Shown: piece by piece, positions 24,539 to 32,506 of the stretch | Layout of the letters: every line of letters begins with the position of its first letter | Position numbering within the stretch: position 1 is the stretch's first letter | NCBI RefSeq assembly: GCF_039822205.1 | Contig: NZ_JBAGBW010000006.1 | Location: forward strand, 1 to 64,000 | Source: Thermodesulfobium sp. 4217-1 | GTDB lineage: Bacteria; Thermodesulfobiota; Thermodesulfobiia; Thermodesulfobiales; Thermodesulfobiaceae | Length of the DNA stretch: 64,000 nucleotides | Direction of reading: 5' to 3' | Made by a program: the position numbers and the translations under genes | Notes under the pieces: model-generated | Seen by the model: only the letters and a program-made list of their open reading frames with translations | Databases searched by the model: none | What the model was told of the DNA's origin: nothing

Positions 24539-25505
24539 AGCGCTCCTTCTCTTCTCAGGAGGTCTGGATTCGCTGCTTGCAGGCAGGATAATTCAAAATC
24601 AAAATATTGAGGTCATACCCATAAAGTTTGTAACCCCGTTTTTCGGACCTGATGAAAGCGCTAAGGTATATGCGAGAGAGGCAGGCCTGAAAGAGCCGAT
24701 ATTCGTTGACATTACTAAGCAATTTTTCAATATACTAAAAAATCCAAAATACGGATTCGGAAAAGCCGCCAACCCCTGCATAGACTGCCACAAGCTGATG
24801 ATTGAAGAGTGTGTGAGCCTGATGGGAGACTTCGATGCGTCCTTTGTGGTTACAGGAGAAGTCTTAGGAGAAAGACCCATGTCACAGAACAAAAATAGCC
24901 TAAAGGCAGTAGCAGAGCAATACGAAAACATTGTGCTAAGGCCTCTTTCTGCCAAGCTTTTGAGAGAGACAAGTTTAGAAAGATCTAAAGTTGTAGATAG
25001 AGATCTTCTTGAGGGCATCTCAGGTAGATCGCGAAAGAGACAAAAGGAGCTCGCAAAACTCCTAAACATAAAAAAATTTCCAGCACCCGCTGGCGGATGC
25101 GTCCTCACAGAAAAACAATTTGGAAATAAGATTAAGAAATTAATTGACTTGGATATGTTAACCTCAGATCTGTGCAAGCTGATAAAAAGATCCAGGACTC
25201 TTTTCGTAGAAAAATACAACAACATTTTGATTACAGGAAGGTGTGAAAGCGAAAATCAAATGATCCAAGATTTTGCTGATGAGTTTGGGATCGCTTATTT
25301 TATGCCAAAAAATGACAAAGGGAGCTATCTTTTACCTTTGAGAGAGGCAGCCAGTGAAGAAGAAAGCATTTTCTATGCTAAAATTACTGCATCTTTCAAT
25401 GATGAAAAGGGAAAAGAAATTGAAATAGTTATTTCTGGAAAAGATCAGAGCTTCAATGTCCTTCAATTGGACAGAGAAGAAATAAACAAGTTTTTATTTA
25501 CATAA
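24531..25505 (+). CDS. PP-loop ATPase, MnmA/ThiI-like thiolation enzyme
   Basis: A protein of about 324 residues. The N-terminal PP-loop LLLFSGGLDSLLAGRI (about 4-19) marks an enzyme that adenylates its substrate. PCIDCHKLM (about 83-91) supplies a CxxC pair, VVTGEVLGERPMSQ follows, and AGGCVLT has another Cys. The fold resembles MnmA or ThiI tRNA thiolases, but it lacks a clear THUMP or rhodanese domain, and the C-terminal about 120 residues are not recognised. Operon linkage with cysteine synthase favours a sulfur-transfer role. Its substrate could be tRNA or a small molecule. Confidence 0.75.
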   Translation: MHRALLLFSGGLDSLLAGRIIQNQNIEVIPIKFVTPFFGPDESAKVYAREAGLKEPIFVDITKQFFNILKNPKYGFGKAANPCIDCHKLMIEECVSLMGDFDASFVVTGEVLGERPMSQNKNSLKAVAEQYENIVLRPLSAKLLRETSLERSKVVDRDLLEGISGRSRKRQKELAKLLNIKKFPAPAGGCVLTEKQFGNKIKKLIDLDMLTSDLCKLIKRSRTLFVEKYNNILITGRCESENQMIQDFADEFGIAYFMPKNDKGSYLLPLREAASEEESIFYAKITASFNDEKGKEIEIVISGKDQSFNVLQLDREEINKFLFT

Positions 25506-25534
25506 CATTAATTTTAATAATTAGGGAGGTTGTC

Positions 25535-26515
25535 TTGAAAAAGAAATCAATCTGGGGAATAATCTTATTGGCCATACTTTTTTCTACAACCTTTTCAAGC
25601 TTAGCCCTTGCACAAAGCAACTACCTACAACAATTTAGTCCAAAAGTTATAATCTTAACAGCATTTTTGCCTGAATACAACGCATGGCAAGATGAAAATT
25701 TTAACAAAACCATAGAAGTTTCTGGACTCATAAAGCCCCTAAGCTGCGATAACAGAGACGTGTGTATAGTTATGACTGGAGAAGGCGAAATGAACGCAGC
25801 TATATCGGTCACAAGCATAATAAAAGACAAAAGTCTAAACATAAGTAAGACTATTTTTATAAGAAGCGGGATATCTGGCGGAGTAGACGAGCCGTCCAGC
25901 TCTTACGGGAGCGTATACATAAATAGCTGGGTAATTTCCTGGTCATTTGGTCACCACTATTTAAATGACCAAAAGAAGCTTGATTGGATACAGCCTGGTT
26001 GTTCCAACTATGCCCTGCCAGGTCACTGCAACGAATACACACAAAACCTATATGAAAACCTGGCTTATAAAATTGACGATGGTCTTTTAAACATCGCTAA
26101 AGAGTCTACAAAAAATTTACAGCTTGAGAACTCATCCAAGGCTGTAAAATTGGACAGCGAATTTGGTCTACCCACGACGCCCACGATAAAGACAGGAGCA
26201 GTTGTTGCTGGCGACGACTATTGGATAGGGTTTGAAAACGAAGCTATAGCGAAAAAAATCACTGCTCTATACAGCAACAAAGCAGCAAATTACACAGACA
26301 CCGCAATGGAAGACATCGGAGATATTGCAGCGCTATCCAAATTTGGCTTAGAAAATCACTACCTTTCTATTAGAAGCGTATCAGACATAGACGTCCCTGA
26401 ACCTGGCAAGACCGATGAGGAGGCGTGGAAGATTAGCAACCCTCATGAAATTCACCTGGCAATCAAAAACGTCGTCCTGGTTACCAAAAGAATAGTCGAT
26501 GAATTGGTCAAATAG
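25535..26515 (+). CDS. Exported NUP-family (purine nucleoside permease/phosphorylase-like) protein
   Basis: A 326-residue protein with a signal peptide ending LALAQ (about 26). The mature part matches the NUP family: PKVIILTAFLPEYNAW near the start, then VCIVMTGEGEMNAA and FIRSGISGG. These resemble the nucleoside phosphorylase superfamily with a conserved glycine loop. Yeast members are called purine nucleoside permeases, but a periplasmic nucleoside-binding or phosphorolytic enzyme is more likely here. It starts at TTG behind GGGAGGTTG. The adjacent 26527-26850 gene is convergent. Confidence 0.75.
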   Translation: MKKKSIWGIILLAILFSTTFSSLALAQSNYLQQFSPKVIILTAFLPEYNAWQDENFNKTIEVSGLIKPLSCDNRDVCIVMTGEGEMNAAISVTSIIKDKSLNISKTIFIRSGISGGVDEPSSSYGSVYINSWVISWSFGHHYLNDQKKLDWIQPGCSNYALPGHCNEYTQNLYENLAYKIDDGLLNIAKESTKNLQLENSSKAVKLDSEFGLPTTPTIKTGAVVAGDDYWIGFENEAIAKKITALYSNKAANYTDTAMEDIGDIAALSKFGLENHYLSIRSVSDIDVPEPGKTDEEAWKISNPHEIHLAIKNVVLVTKRIVDELVK

Positions 26516-26526
26516 ATTTCTGTCGA

Positions 26527-26850
26527 TTATCCACCTGTTATCTTGGTGACATCTTTTTCAAAATAAGTCTTTGCGAAATCAGCGACCTTTTCTTTTGTTA
26601 TGTCGCCTTCAATAGTCCCTATCTTTACTCCAGAAACGCTTAGATCCCAGTCTATCATCCAGGCTTTTCTGGCCTCTATCTTGACAAATGTGCCATCAGA
26701 AAACCAAACTCTATAAAGCTTGTAGAAAACAAACTGGTCGCTTTCTGCTCTGGCTGGGACATTGGTATTCAAAACAAAATCATAAGATGTAAACACAAAA
26801 GTAGACACAAAGAGCGCACACAAAAATATAAAAAGTCTCAGAAATTTCAT
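26527..26850 (-). CDS. Small exported hypothetical protein
   Basis: A 107-residue protein with a hydrophobic N-terminus (about 4-23) and a possible signal-peptidase site near ARAES. The mature part is short and mixed alpha/beta, with several aromatic residues (FYKLYRVWFSDG). No family is recognised. A strong extended -10 promoter and a GGGAGG SD support it. Confidence 0.65.
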   Translation of the reverse strand: MKFLRLFIFLCALFVSTFVFTSYDFVLNTNVPARAESDQFVFYKLYRVWFSDGTFVKIEARKAWMIDWDLSVSGVKIGTIEGDITKEKVADFAKTYFEKDVTKITGG

Positions 26851-26883
26851 CTATCCTCCCGCAAATTTTATTTTATTAAATAA

Positions 26884-26912
26884 ATTCTATCATACTAAAA
26901 TTTCCATAACAA
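26884..26912 (-). promoter_or_regulatory. Promoter of the small exported protein gene
   Basis: On the minus strand TTGTTA (26912-26907), 17 bp, then TAGAAT (26889-26884) with TGA in front, the same extended -10 as at 7014-7022. Confidence 0.65.
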
Positions 26913-27020
26913 AAATATTAGAAAATAATTTGAAAAATATTATAAGTTTTTCAGGCATCTCCCGCACTGCATAAAAACTTCAGCTATACTATAAATTTAA
27001 CACGATATATCTTCACAGTC

Positions 27021-28598
27021 CTAACTTTCAATCCTCTCGACATATACTCTCTCTGGATACACCATCAGTCCAGATGGCCCTGGTTTAGAAAGACCTTTTA
27101 CCCAATTTCTATAAGCTACGATGCTCTTCGGATACCAAAGAAATATATATGGCTGATCGTGAACTATAATCTCATAAACCTTTCTGTAAATCTTCTTCCT
27201 TGCTTCTTGATCGATAGTTTGCCTGCCCAATATTATCAGCTTGTCCACTTCATGATTGTCATATCCAACTAAGTTAAATCCATTCGGATATTCTTTTGAA
27301 TACCAGATTCCGTAAGGGTCAGGATCCATCCCCAAACCCCAGCCCATTATAGTAGTCTCAAAATCCTTTTTTTCTGAAGTTAACCTCTGCAAAAGACTGC
27401 TCCACTCCAGGCTAATCAAGTCCATCTTTATTCCTCTTTGTTCAAGGTACTGCTGAATAATTACGCCAGCCATCTCTCTATCCTTGCTGCCCTGTCTTAT
27501 TAGACAGGTAAACCTAAATGGCAGGTTATTTTTATGCCTTAGGCCATCAGATTCTCTTTTCCATCCAGCCATATCAAGAAGCTCATCAGCTCTTTCAGGA
27601 TTGTATTCTGGATAAGGAAGTCCTTCAGGATAAGACCAATCAAGCGGACAAGTTGGGTAGTTTAGCGCCTCGCCATAGCCCATCAATACAGCCTTTACAA
27701 GAGCGTTTTTGTCGATCGACACTGCGATTGCCTCACGAACACCTCTGTCTTCAAATAATTGGTTTTTCAAATTAAATCCCAGATAGGTATACGTTTTCGT
27801 AGGATATGAAACCAGTGTGCTTTTTGGATCCTCTTTTATCCATGCCACATCTTTTGGCCTAAGGTCCACCATATCTATCTCGCCAGCTTCGTACGCGAAA
27901 ACCTGCGAATTGCTGTCAGGTATTATTTTTATGATCAAAGACTCTAAAAGTGGCTTTCCTTGATAGTATCTCTCATTTGGTCCCAGAAAAATTTTGTCAG
28001 CAACCTGCCACTTTTTCAGAATAAAGGGGCCTGTCCCTATTGGAAACCTGTTAAAGTCAGTCGTATTTATATCCTGATTTTGCAGTATATGCTTTGGCAA
28101 TATACCTGTGCCAAGATTCGTCATAAATGGAGAAAATACCCCCGGGAGAAGGAAATCTACTGTAAAATCATCAATTTTTACAATTCTTATAGGCACATTG
28201 TCGACTATTAGGTCAGATCTTCTTACTGTATTTGTCTTTGGATCGAGAATTTTCTCGTATGTAAAGACCACATCATCAGCAGTCAGTCTTACGCCATCGT
28301 GAAAATATACGTCTTTCCTCAGATTCACTCTGTATACTAAGCCACTGTGTAAAATATCTATGCTCTCAGCCAGATCTGGTTGAATTTTTTGATTTTCATC
28401 TAATCTTATAATCCCATTAAAAATAAAATCGATGACAGAAAATGATGCAGAATCAGAGGCAAGTATGGGGTTAAGGGTTACAGGGTCGCTGCCCAAAGAG
28501 ATGACCAGACTATCCTTTGGCAGGTTTGGAATACCGCAGCCAGACAATAGCGCAGTGCCAGACAAAGCTAAAAATGCTAAAAAATTTCTTCTATTCAA
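27021..28598 (-). CDS. Peptide/nickel-type ABC transporter binding lipoprotein (SBP family 5)
   Basis: A 525-residue OppA/DppA-class lipoprotein. The N-terminus RRNFLAFLALSGTALLSGC combines a Tat-like RR with a lipobox ending at about Cys 21. DPVTLNPILASD opens the mature domain, followed by YRVNLRKDVYFHDG and ADDVVFTYEKIL, the classic family signature. It should bind oligopeptides, nickel chelates or other solutes in the periplasm. No cognate permease or ATPase genes are in the window, so it is an orphan here. Confidence 0.9.
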   Translation of the reverse strand: MNRRNFLAFLALSGTALLSGCGIPNLPKDSLVISLGSDPVTLNPILASDSASFSVIDFIFNGIIRLDENQKIQPDLAESIDILHSGLVYRVNLRKDVYFHDGVRLTADDVVFTYEKILDPKTNTVRRSDLIVDNVPIRIVKIDDFTVDFLLPGVFSPFMTNLGTGILPKHILQNQDINTTDFNRFPIGTGPFILKKWQVADKIFLGPNERYYQGKPLLESLIIKIIPDSNSQVFAYEAGEIDMVDLRPKDVAWIKEDPKSTLVSYPTKTYTYLGFNLKNQLFEDRGVREAIAVSIDKNALVKAVLMGYGEALNYPTCPLDWSYPEGLPYPEYNPERADELLDMAGWKRESDGLRHKNNLPFRFTCLIRQGSKDREMAGVIIQQYLEQRGIKMDLISLEWSSLLQRLTSEKKDFETTIMGWGLGMDPDPYGIWYSKEYPNGFNLVGYDNHEVDKLIILGRQTIDQEARKKIYRKVYEIIVHDQPYIFLWYPKSIVAYRNWVKGLSKPGPSGLMVYPERVYVERIES

Positions 28599-28619
28599 GC
28601 TATCTCCAATTTTTTAGTT

Positions 28620-28648
28620 TTGTCCAACAAAGACTATTATAATATAAT
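28620..28648 (+). promoter_or_regulatory. Promoter of the Ldh_2 dehydrogenase gene
   Basis: TTGTCC (28620-28625) and TATAAT (28643-28648) with a 17-bp spacer. It overlaps the divergent promoter of the 28598 gene. Confidence 0.65.
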
Positions 28649-28664
28649 GTTGTGGCGTATACAA
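28636..28664 (-). promoter_or_regulatory. Divergent overlapping promoter of the SBP family 5 gene
   Basis: TTGTAT (28664-28659) and TATAAT (28641-28636) on the minus strand, 17-bp spacer. Its -10 lies one base from the -10 of the plus-strand promoter. Confidence 0.45.
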
Positions 28665-28698
28665 ATTATCAATAACAAAAACAGGAGGAGGAAAAATT

Positions 28699-29757
28699 TT
28701 GAAAATCAGATTCGATCAGGGAAAACTTGTAATGTGGGCTACAGATGTGCTGAAAAAGGCATCTATGCCAGAGGAAGACGCAAAAACCACAGCTACAATT
28801 CTTGTAAAAGCCGATCTTAGGGGAATAGAGACACACGGCCTTGCCAGACTGCCAATTTATGTTGAAAGAATACAAAAAGGTGGCATCAATCCGAAACCAG
28901 ATTTCAAGATATTGAAAGAAACTCCAGCTACCACCCTCATTGACGCAGACAGTGCAATGGGTCAGGTCGCAGGCAAATTTGCTATGTCAAAAGCTATTGA
29001 AAAGGCAAAGAGCACCTCAGTAGGCATTTCATCAGTCAGGAATGGAAATCACTTTGGGATAGTAGCACACTACCTTGAAATGGCAATAAACAATAATATG
29101 TTTGGTATAGCCACTACAAACACATCTCCCCTCCTTGCGCCCTTTGGCGGTAAGAAAGCTGTTCTCGGAACCAACCCCATAGCCTTTAGCTTTCCAGGAG
29201 GCGAATATCACCCAATAATTCTTGATATGGCCTCTTCAGTTACTTCAAGAGGAAGAATCAAAATAGCCCAACTAAACAACGAAAAAATACCTCTCACCTG
29301 GGCTGTAGACGAAAGAGGAATTCCCACTGACGATCCAAACGAAGCCCTCAAAGGAGCTCTGTTGCCATTTGGAGCCCACAAGGGATATGGGCTGGCCGTC
29401 ATTGGAGACATATTAAGCTCAGTATTGAGCGGAGCTGGCTTTCTGCTCCAGACAGGAGAGCTTTACAGTGAACCAGCAAAGCCGCAAAATCTCGGATTTT
29501 TTATGATGGCTGTTAAATTGGAATCATTCATAGACAAGGACGAATTCAGCCAGAGAATAACTGAATTTATTAAAACAATCAAAGAATCCCCCAAGGCAGA
29601 GGGCACAAAAGAAATATTTATGCCAGGAGAAATAGAATATATCAGAGAAGTAGGTAATGAAAAAGAAGGTGCCCCATTAGGAGAAAATGTAGTGAAGGGA
29701 TTAAAAGACCTGGGAAGTTCAATAGGTGTAGAATTTAATCTCGAACCAAAAAATTAA
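28699..29757 (+). CDS. Malate/L-lactate dehydrogenase (Ldh_2 family)
   Basis: A 352-residue NAD(P)-dependent oxidoreductase of the LDH2/MDH2 family, unrelated to classical LDH. ADLRGIETHGLARLPIY (about 36-52) contains the catalytic His, VRNGNHFGIVAHY is at about 113, and FGAHKGYGLAV is at about 222. Substrates in the family include L-lactate, malate, sulfolactate, ureidoglycolate and 2,3-diketogulonate. The start is TTG after AGGAGGAGG. Supply of pyruvate to the acetyl-CoA synthetase downstream is a plausible but unproven role. Confidence 0.88.
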   Translation: MKIRFDQGKLVMWATDVLKKASMPEEDAKTTATILVKADLRGIETHGLARLPIYVERIQKGGINPKPDFKILKETPATTLIDADSAMGQVAGKFAMSKAIEKAKSTSVGISSVRNGNHFGIVAHYLEMAINNNMFGIATTNTSPLLAPFGGKKAVLGTNPIAFSFPGGEYHPIILDMASSVTSRGRIKIAQLNNEKIPLTWAVDERGIPTDDPNEALKGALLPFGAHKGYGLAVIGDILSSVLSGAGFLLQTGELYSEPAKPQNLGFFMMAVKLESFIDKDEFSQRITEFIKTIKESPKAEGTKEIFMPGEIEYIREVGNEKEGAPLGENVVKGLKDLGSSIGVEFNLEPKN

Positions 29758-29767
29758 AAAATATTTG

Positions 29768-29816
29768 AAATAGGGCAGATTTTTGAAGACAAATTTCAAA
29801 AACTGCCCTATTTTTT
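29768..29816 (+). terminator. Intrinsic terminator of the Ldh_2 gene
   Basis: An outer stem (29768-29778 with 29803-29813) is stacked on an inner stem (29780-29787 with 29795-29802), with U6 at the end. The convergent HEPN remnant ends within it. Confidence 0.88.
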
Positions 29817-30163
29817 AGCCTGAGAAAGAACCCAATTCTTTATTTCATCTGCATCCTTTATACAATAATCAAATTCTCTTTCAGTTATGTGTTTGCCGTC
29901 ATAGTCAGCTTTATTTCTTAAACGCCTCAAGCTGTCTAAAAGACTGCCAATCCATTTTTCATCTGGTTTCTCAGATGTTTTCAAGGCTTTTATTACAACG
30001 AAGTGCACGTTATTTTTTTATTTTCTTCGCATTTAATTAAGTCTCTGATTGTGCAAAACAAACCATAATATTTTCTGCTGATTGATGTTCGAATGTATTC
30101 TTCATTTTTATTATTCTCTAATTCTTTTGCAAGATCCAAAAATTTCATCCAATCAAAGCTCAT
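29808..30163 (-). pseudogene. HEPN-domain protein broken by a one-base frameshift
   Basis: The N-terminal frame (30163 to 29993, 56 codons) has the HEPN opening IRTSISRKYYGLFCTIRDL. The C-terminal frame (stop at 29808) continues the domain with RRLRNKADYDG, a conserved HEPN active-site-like segment. The two join if the run of seven A (coding strand; 30019-30013) had one more A, giving NKKNNVHFVVIKAL. The gene overlaps the preceding 142-residue frame by 11 bp. It may be a decayed gene, an assembly error or a site of transcriptional slippage. Confidence 0.75.
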
Positions 30164-30581
30164 AGGGTTCCACGGTAAAATTTAATCTATTTCCTACCTT
30201 ATCTATAATTTTAACAAACCAATCATAAAAAAACTTTTCTTTAAGCTCTATAACCTTATTAGCATCAAAATTTGACTTTATCACTATAAAAAGCTCTTCA
30301 AATTCTTCTTCAGGATCATTGTCTATTTCAAGAAAAACCTGAGAATTTCCAAAGATATCCCTAATCTCTTCTATCGAAGACTCAAGAACAGTAATTAGAT
30401 CCTTATTATTTAAGAGAAATTTACAAACATTTTCATAATCTTCAAAATTATAAAAAAAATCTAAATTTTTTATCTTTCTTATAGTTGAAAGAAAATAAGA
30501 GTTTTCTTCTGTTTTGTTTGGTTGAAGAGATAACGAGCTAATCTTGCCAGATAAATTGTGTAACACAACCGAGGCTTCCAT
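30153..30581 (-). CDS. Hypothetical protein of the TIGR04255/HEPN cassette
   Basis: About 142 residues, predicted helical at the N-terminus. A central acidic segment, FLEIDNDPEEEFEELFIVI (about 93-111), is followed by a C-terminal WFVKIIDKVG. I do not recognise a named domain. The ATG at 30581 follows AGGAGG and overlaps the TAA of the TIGR04255-like frame by one base; a TTG at 30599 is inside the SD region. It is the only member of the three-gene cassette whose frame is intact. Its job, possibly neutralising or guiding the HEPN protein, is inference. Confidence 0.6.
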   Translation of the reverse strand: MEASVVLHNLSGKISSLSLQPNKTEENSYFLSTIRKIKNLDFFYNFEDYENVCKFLLNNKDLITVLESSIEEIRDIFGNSQVFLEIDNDPEEEFEELFIVIKSNFDANKVIELKEKFFYDWFVKIIDKVGNRLNFTVEPYEL

Positions 30582-31327
30582 TAACTTCCTCCTATCCAAA
30601 AGAGATTTCTCGATTTATCTGTTATAATCGACTCAAAAGTATTTTCAATCTTATTGTGAGACTCTGCCAACCATCCCTCCAAGTCATCGAATGGAACAAA
30701 TTCTTGAGATACCATAGAATAACCAATATCAAGGAGTAATGAACTGAAATTCGGTCTGTCTGAAATAGAAGAGTATAAAGCCACAGTTAAACTCTCTTTA
30801 CCGTCTTTAAATGGAAATTCTACTTTTGATATGAAAGAATTATTATTTTTAGCTAATTCTTCTGGAATAAAAGGATAGTATCTAAGGTAATTTTTTAATT
30901 TTATATTTTGTTTCTTACTAAATTCAAGAAGATTAATGTATCTCAAAGAAATTCTTTTAAAATCTTTTGGCTTTGCTATCTACCTATAAACACTAAAATT
31001 ATCCATTATCATTAACTTAAAGTTTTCCCAACCAATATATGGCTTTAATTGATTTAATATAAAAAGATTAGGAATAGTTTGAATTAGAGCAGTTCTATCC
31101 CTATTGAAAAATTGATTTCTGACAATAGGTTCGACTCTTTGTACGACACCATTCTTTAATGGCTCAACGTTGAAACTTAATTCAATTTTCTGTTGTTTAC
31201 CAGGAAAGTTTCCGTTTATTTTCTCATAAATTAATTCAGGCATGGCATCATCCCATATTTCACCAGGAACAAACTGAAATTCGCACACAACTTCTACAAT
31301 TGGTGGATTCTCATATCTCTTCTTCAT
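30581..31327 (-). pseudogene. TIGR04255-like protein interrupted by one in-frame TAG
   Basis: Two frames, 31327-30980 and 30979-30581, are in the same register and separated only by a TAG at 30982-30980. Before it the protein reads NFSVYR and after it IAKPKDFKRISLRYINLLEF, matching the family pattern YRE-IA-P...LRYIN. A single GAG-to-TAG change restores about 248 residues. The N-terminus RYENPPIVEVVCEFQF is typical of the sporadically distributed TIGR04255 family, of unknown function. The ATG at 31327 has SD AAGGTAGG. Nonsense mutation is the simplest reading; amber read-through is not excluded. Confidence 0.75.
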
Positions 31328-31397
31328 TGTTCCTACCTTCATAATTTATTTATATTTAACTCCATTTAGAAAAATTATAATACAACTTTTCTGAATT

Positions 31398-31427
31398 AAA
31401 AAACCCCGCAATTTTTACATTGCGGGG
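31398..31427 (-). terminator. Intrinsic terminator of the DRTGG/acetyl-CoA synthetase operon
   Basis: A perfect 9-bp stem (31404-31412 with 31419-31427) is followed on the minus strand by U6. Confidence 0.88.
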
Positions 31428-31444
31428 TAAAATGAAGATTTTAA

Positions 31445-32506
31445 TTATAAATCAAGGGCTTTGCTAATAGCCTTTAAGTCTACGAATTCCTCTACCATAG
31501 TAGTTGCCCTTTGAATTTTCTTTTCTTCTCTAATGCGAGCCCTACCAAATACTCTCTCAACAAGCTCAACCACAGTAAGGGTGTCCTGCTTTACGAGAAC
31601 GATAGGCACACCTGCATCTTCAGCCTTTGCAAGAACTACGTTGCTTGGATAAAAGTTTCCAGTTAATATTAGAACTTTAGTGGGGGTCTCCAGAGCTGCC
31701 ATCTGGATATCTGATCTATCCCCACCCGTTATCACAGCTTTGTTTATTACTCTCCTAAAGTATCTGAGAGCATTGTCTACACTCATAGCGCCGACAAGGA
31801 ACCTCTCAACCAGCTCATCGAGCTTGTCTTCTTGACAGAGTATCTCGCCATTTAATACTTCTACTAACTCACGAATACTAATGGACTTCAGGGTCTCATC
31901 CTGAGGAATTGCCCCAAGGAAATTAATACCCTTACCTGTAAGATATGGTATCAGAAGCCTGTGATGATACTCCCTACAAGCCTGAGTTCCACCAGTTACC
32001 ACGAACCCTAAAAGTCTGTCTTTAAATACTTCCTTCGCTTCAAGAATGTGGTCTGCAAGAATGTCTGTTTCACATTTTGCGACTATTACCACATTAAGGT
32101 CGAGAAGTTCAACGACATCTTTTGGTGCAAGGCTGTACATTTTGCCCTCAGTAAAGTTACCCACTCCCTCTACGAGAATGATGTCATTCTTACTAGAGAG
32201 TTTTTCGAAGCTTTCTTTTACCTGTTTTGTAATGTCTGTCACCTGAGATTTTAGAAACAGGACAGCTAAATCAGGCGTCATAACAACAGGCACCATTTCG
32301 TCAAGCGGGTCACTCAAGCCCAACGCTTTACGTGCAGAAACAGCATCTTCATCTGTCAATAAACCCTCTTCTCTTGTTGGGAGATTGCCAAGAGGCTTAA
32401 AATATGAAACCTTCTTACCCTTTGCCTGGAGATTTCTTGCTATCCCCAAAAGCACCGTGCTCTTTCCAACAAACGACTCTGGTGATACAAAGTATAGCCC
32501 TTTCAT
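31445..32506 (-). CDS. P-loop/DRTGG protein (phosphotransacetylase N-terminal-like)
   Basis: A 353-residue protein with a BioD-like P-loop domain at the N-terminus (SPESFVGKSTVLLG) and a DRTGG domain toward the C-terminus (VITGGDRSDIQMAALE at about 254-269). This pair forms the N-terminal part of long phosphotransacetylases, but the acyl-transfer domain is absent. It overlaps the acetyl-CoA synthetase gene by 4 bp, so a regulatory or energy-sensing role in acetate metabolism is likely but inferred. Confidence 0.85.
   Translation of the reverse strand: MKGLYFVSPESFVGKSTVLLGIARNLQAKGKKVSYFKPLGNLPTREEGLLTDEDAVSARKALGLSDPLDEMVPVVMTPDLAVLFLKSQVTDITKQVKESFEKLSSKNDIILVEGVGNFTEGKMYSLAPKDVVELLDLNVVIVAKCETDILADHILEAKEVFKDRLLGFVVTGGTQACREYHHRLLIPYLTGKGINFLGAIPQDETLKSISIRELVEVLNGEILCQEDKLDELVERFLVGAMSVDNALRYFRRVINKAVITGGDRSDIQMAALETPTKVLILTGNFYPSNVVLAKAEDAGVPIVLVKQDTLTVVELVERVFGRARIREEKKIQRATTMVEEFVDLKAISKALDL

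Noticed and set aside
24599-25225. 208-codon antisense frame opposite the PP-loop ATPase gene
   Set aside because: The plus-strand frame has intact catalytic motifs; the antisense frame is a compositional by-product.
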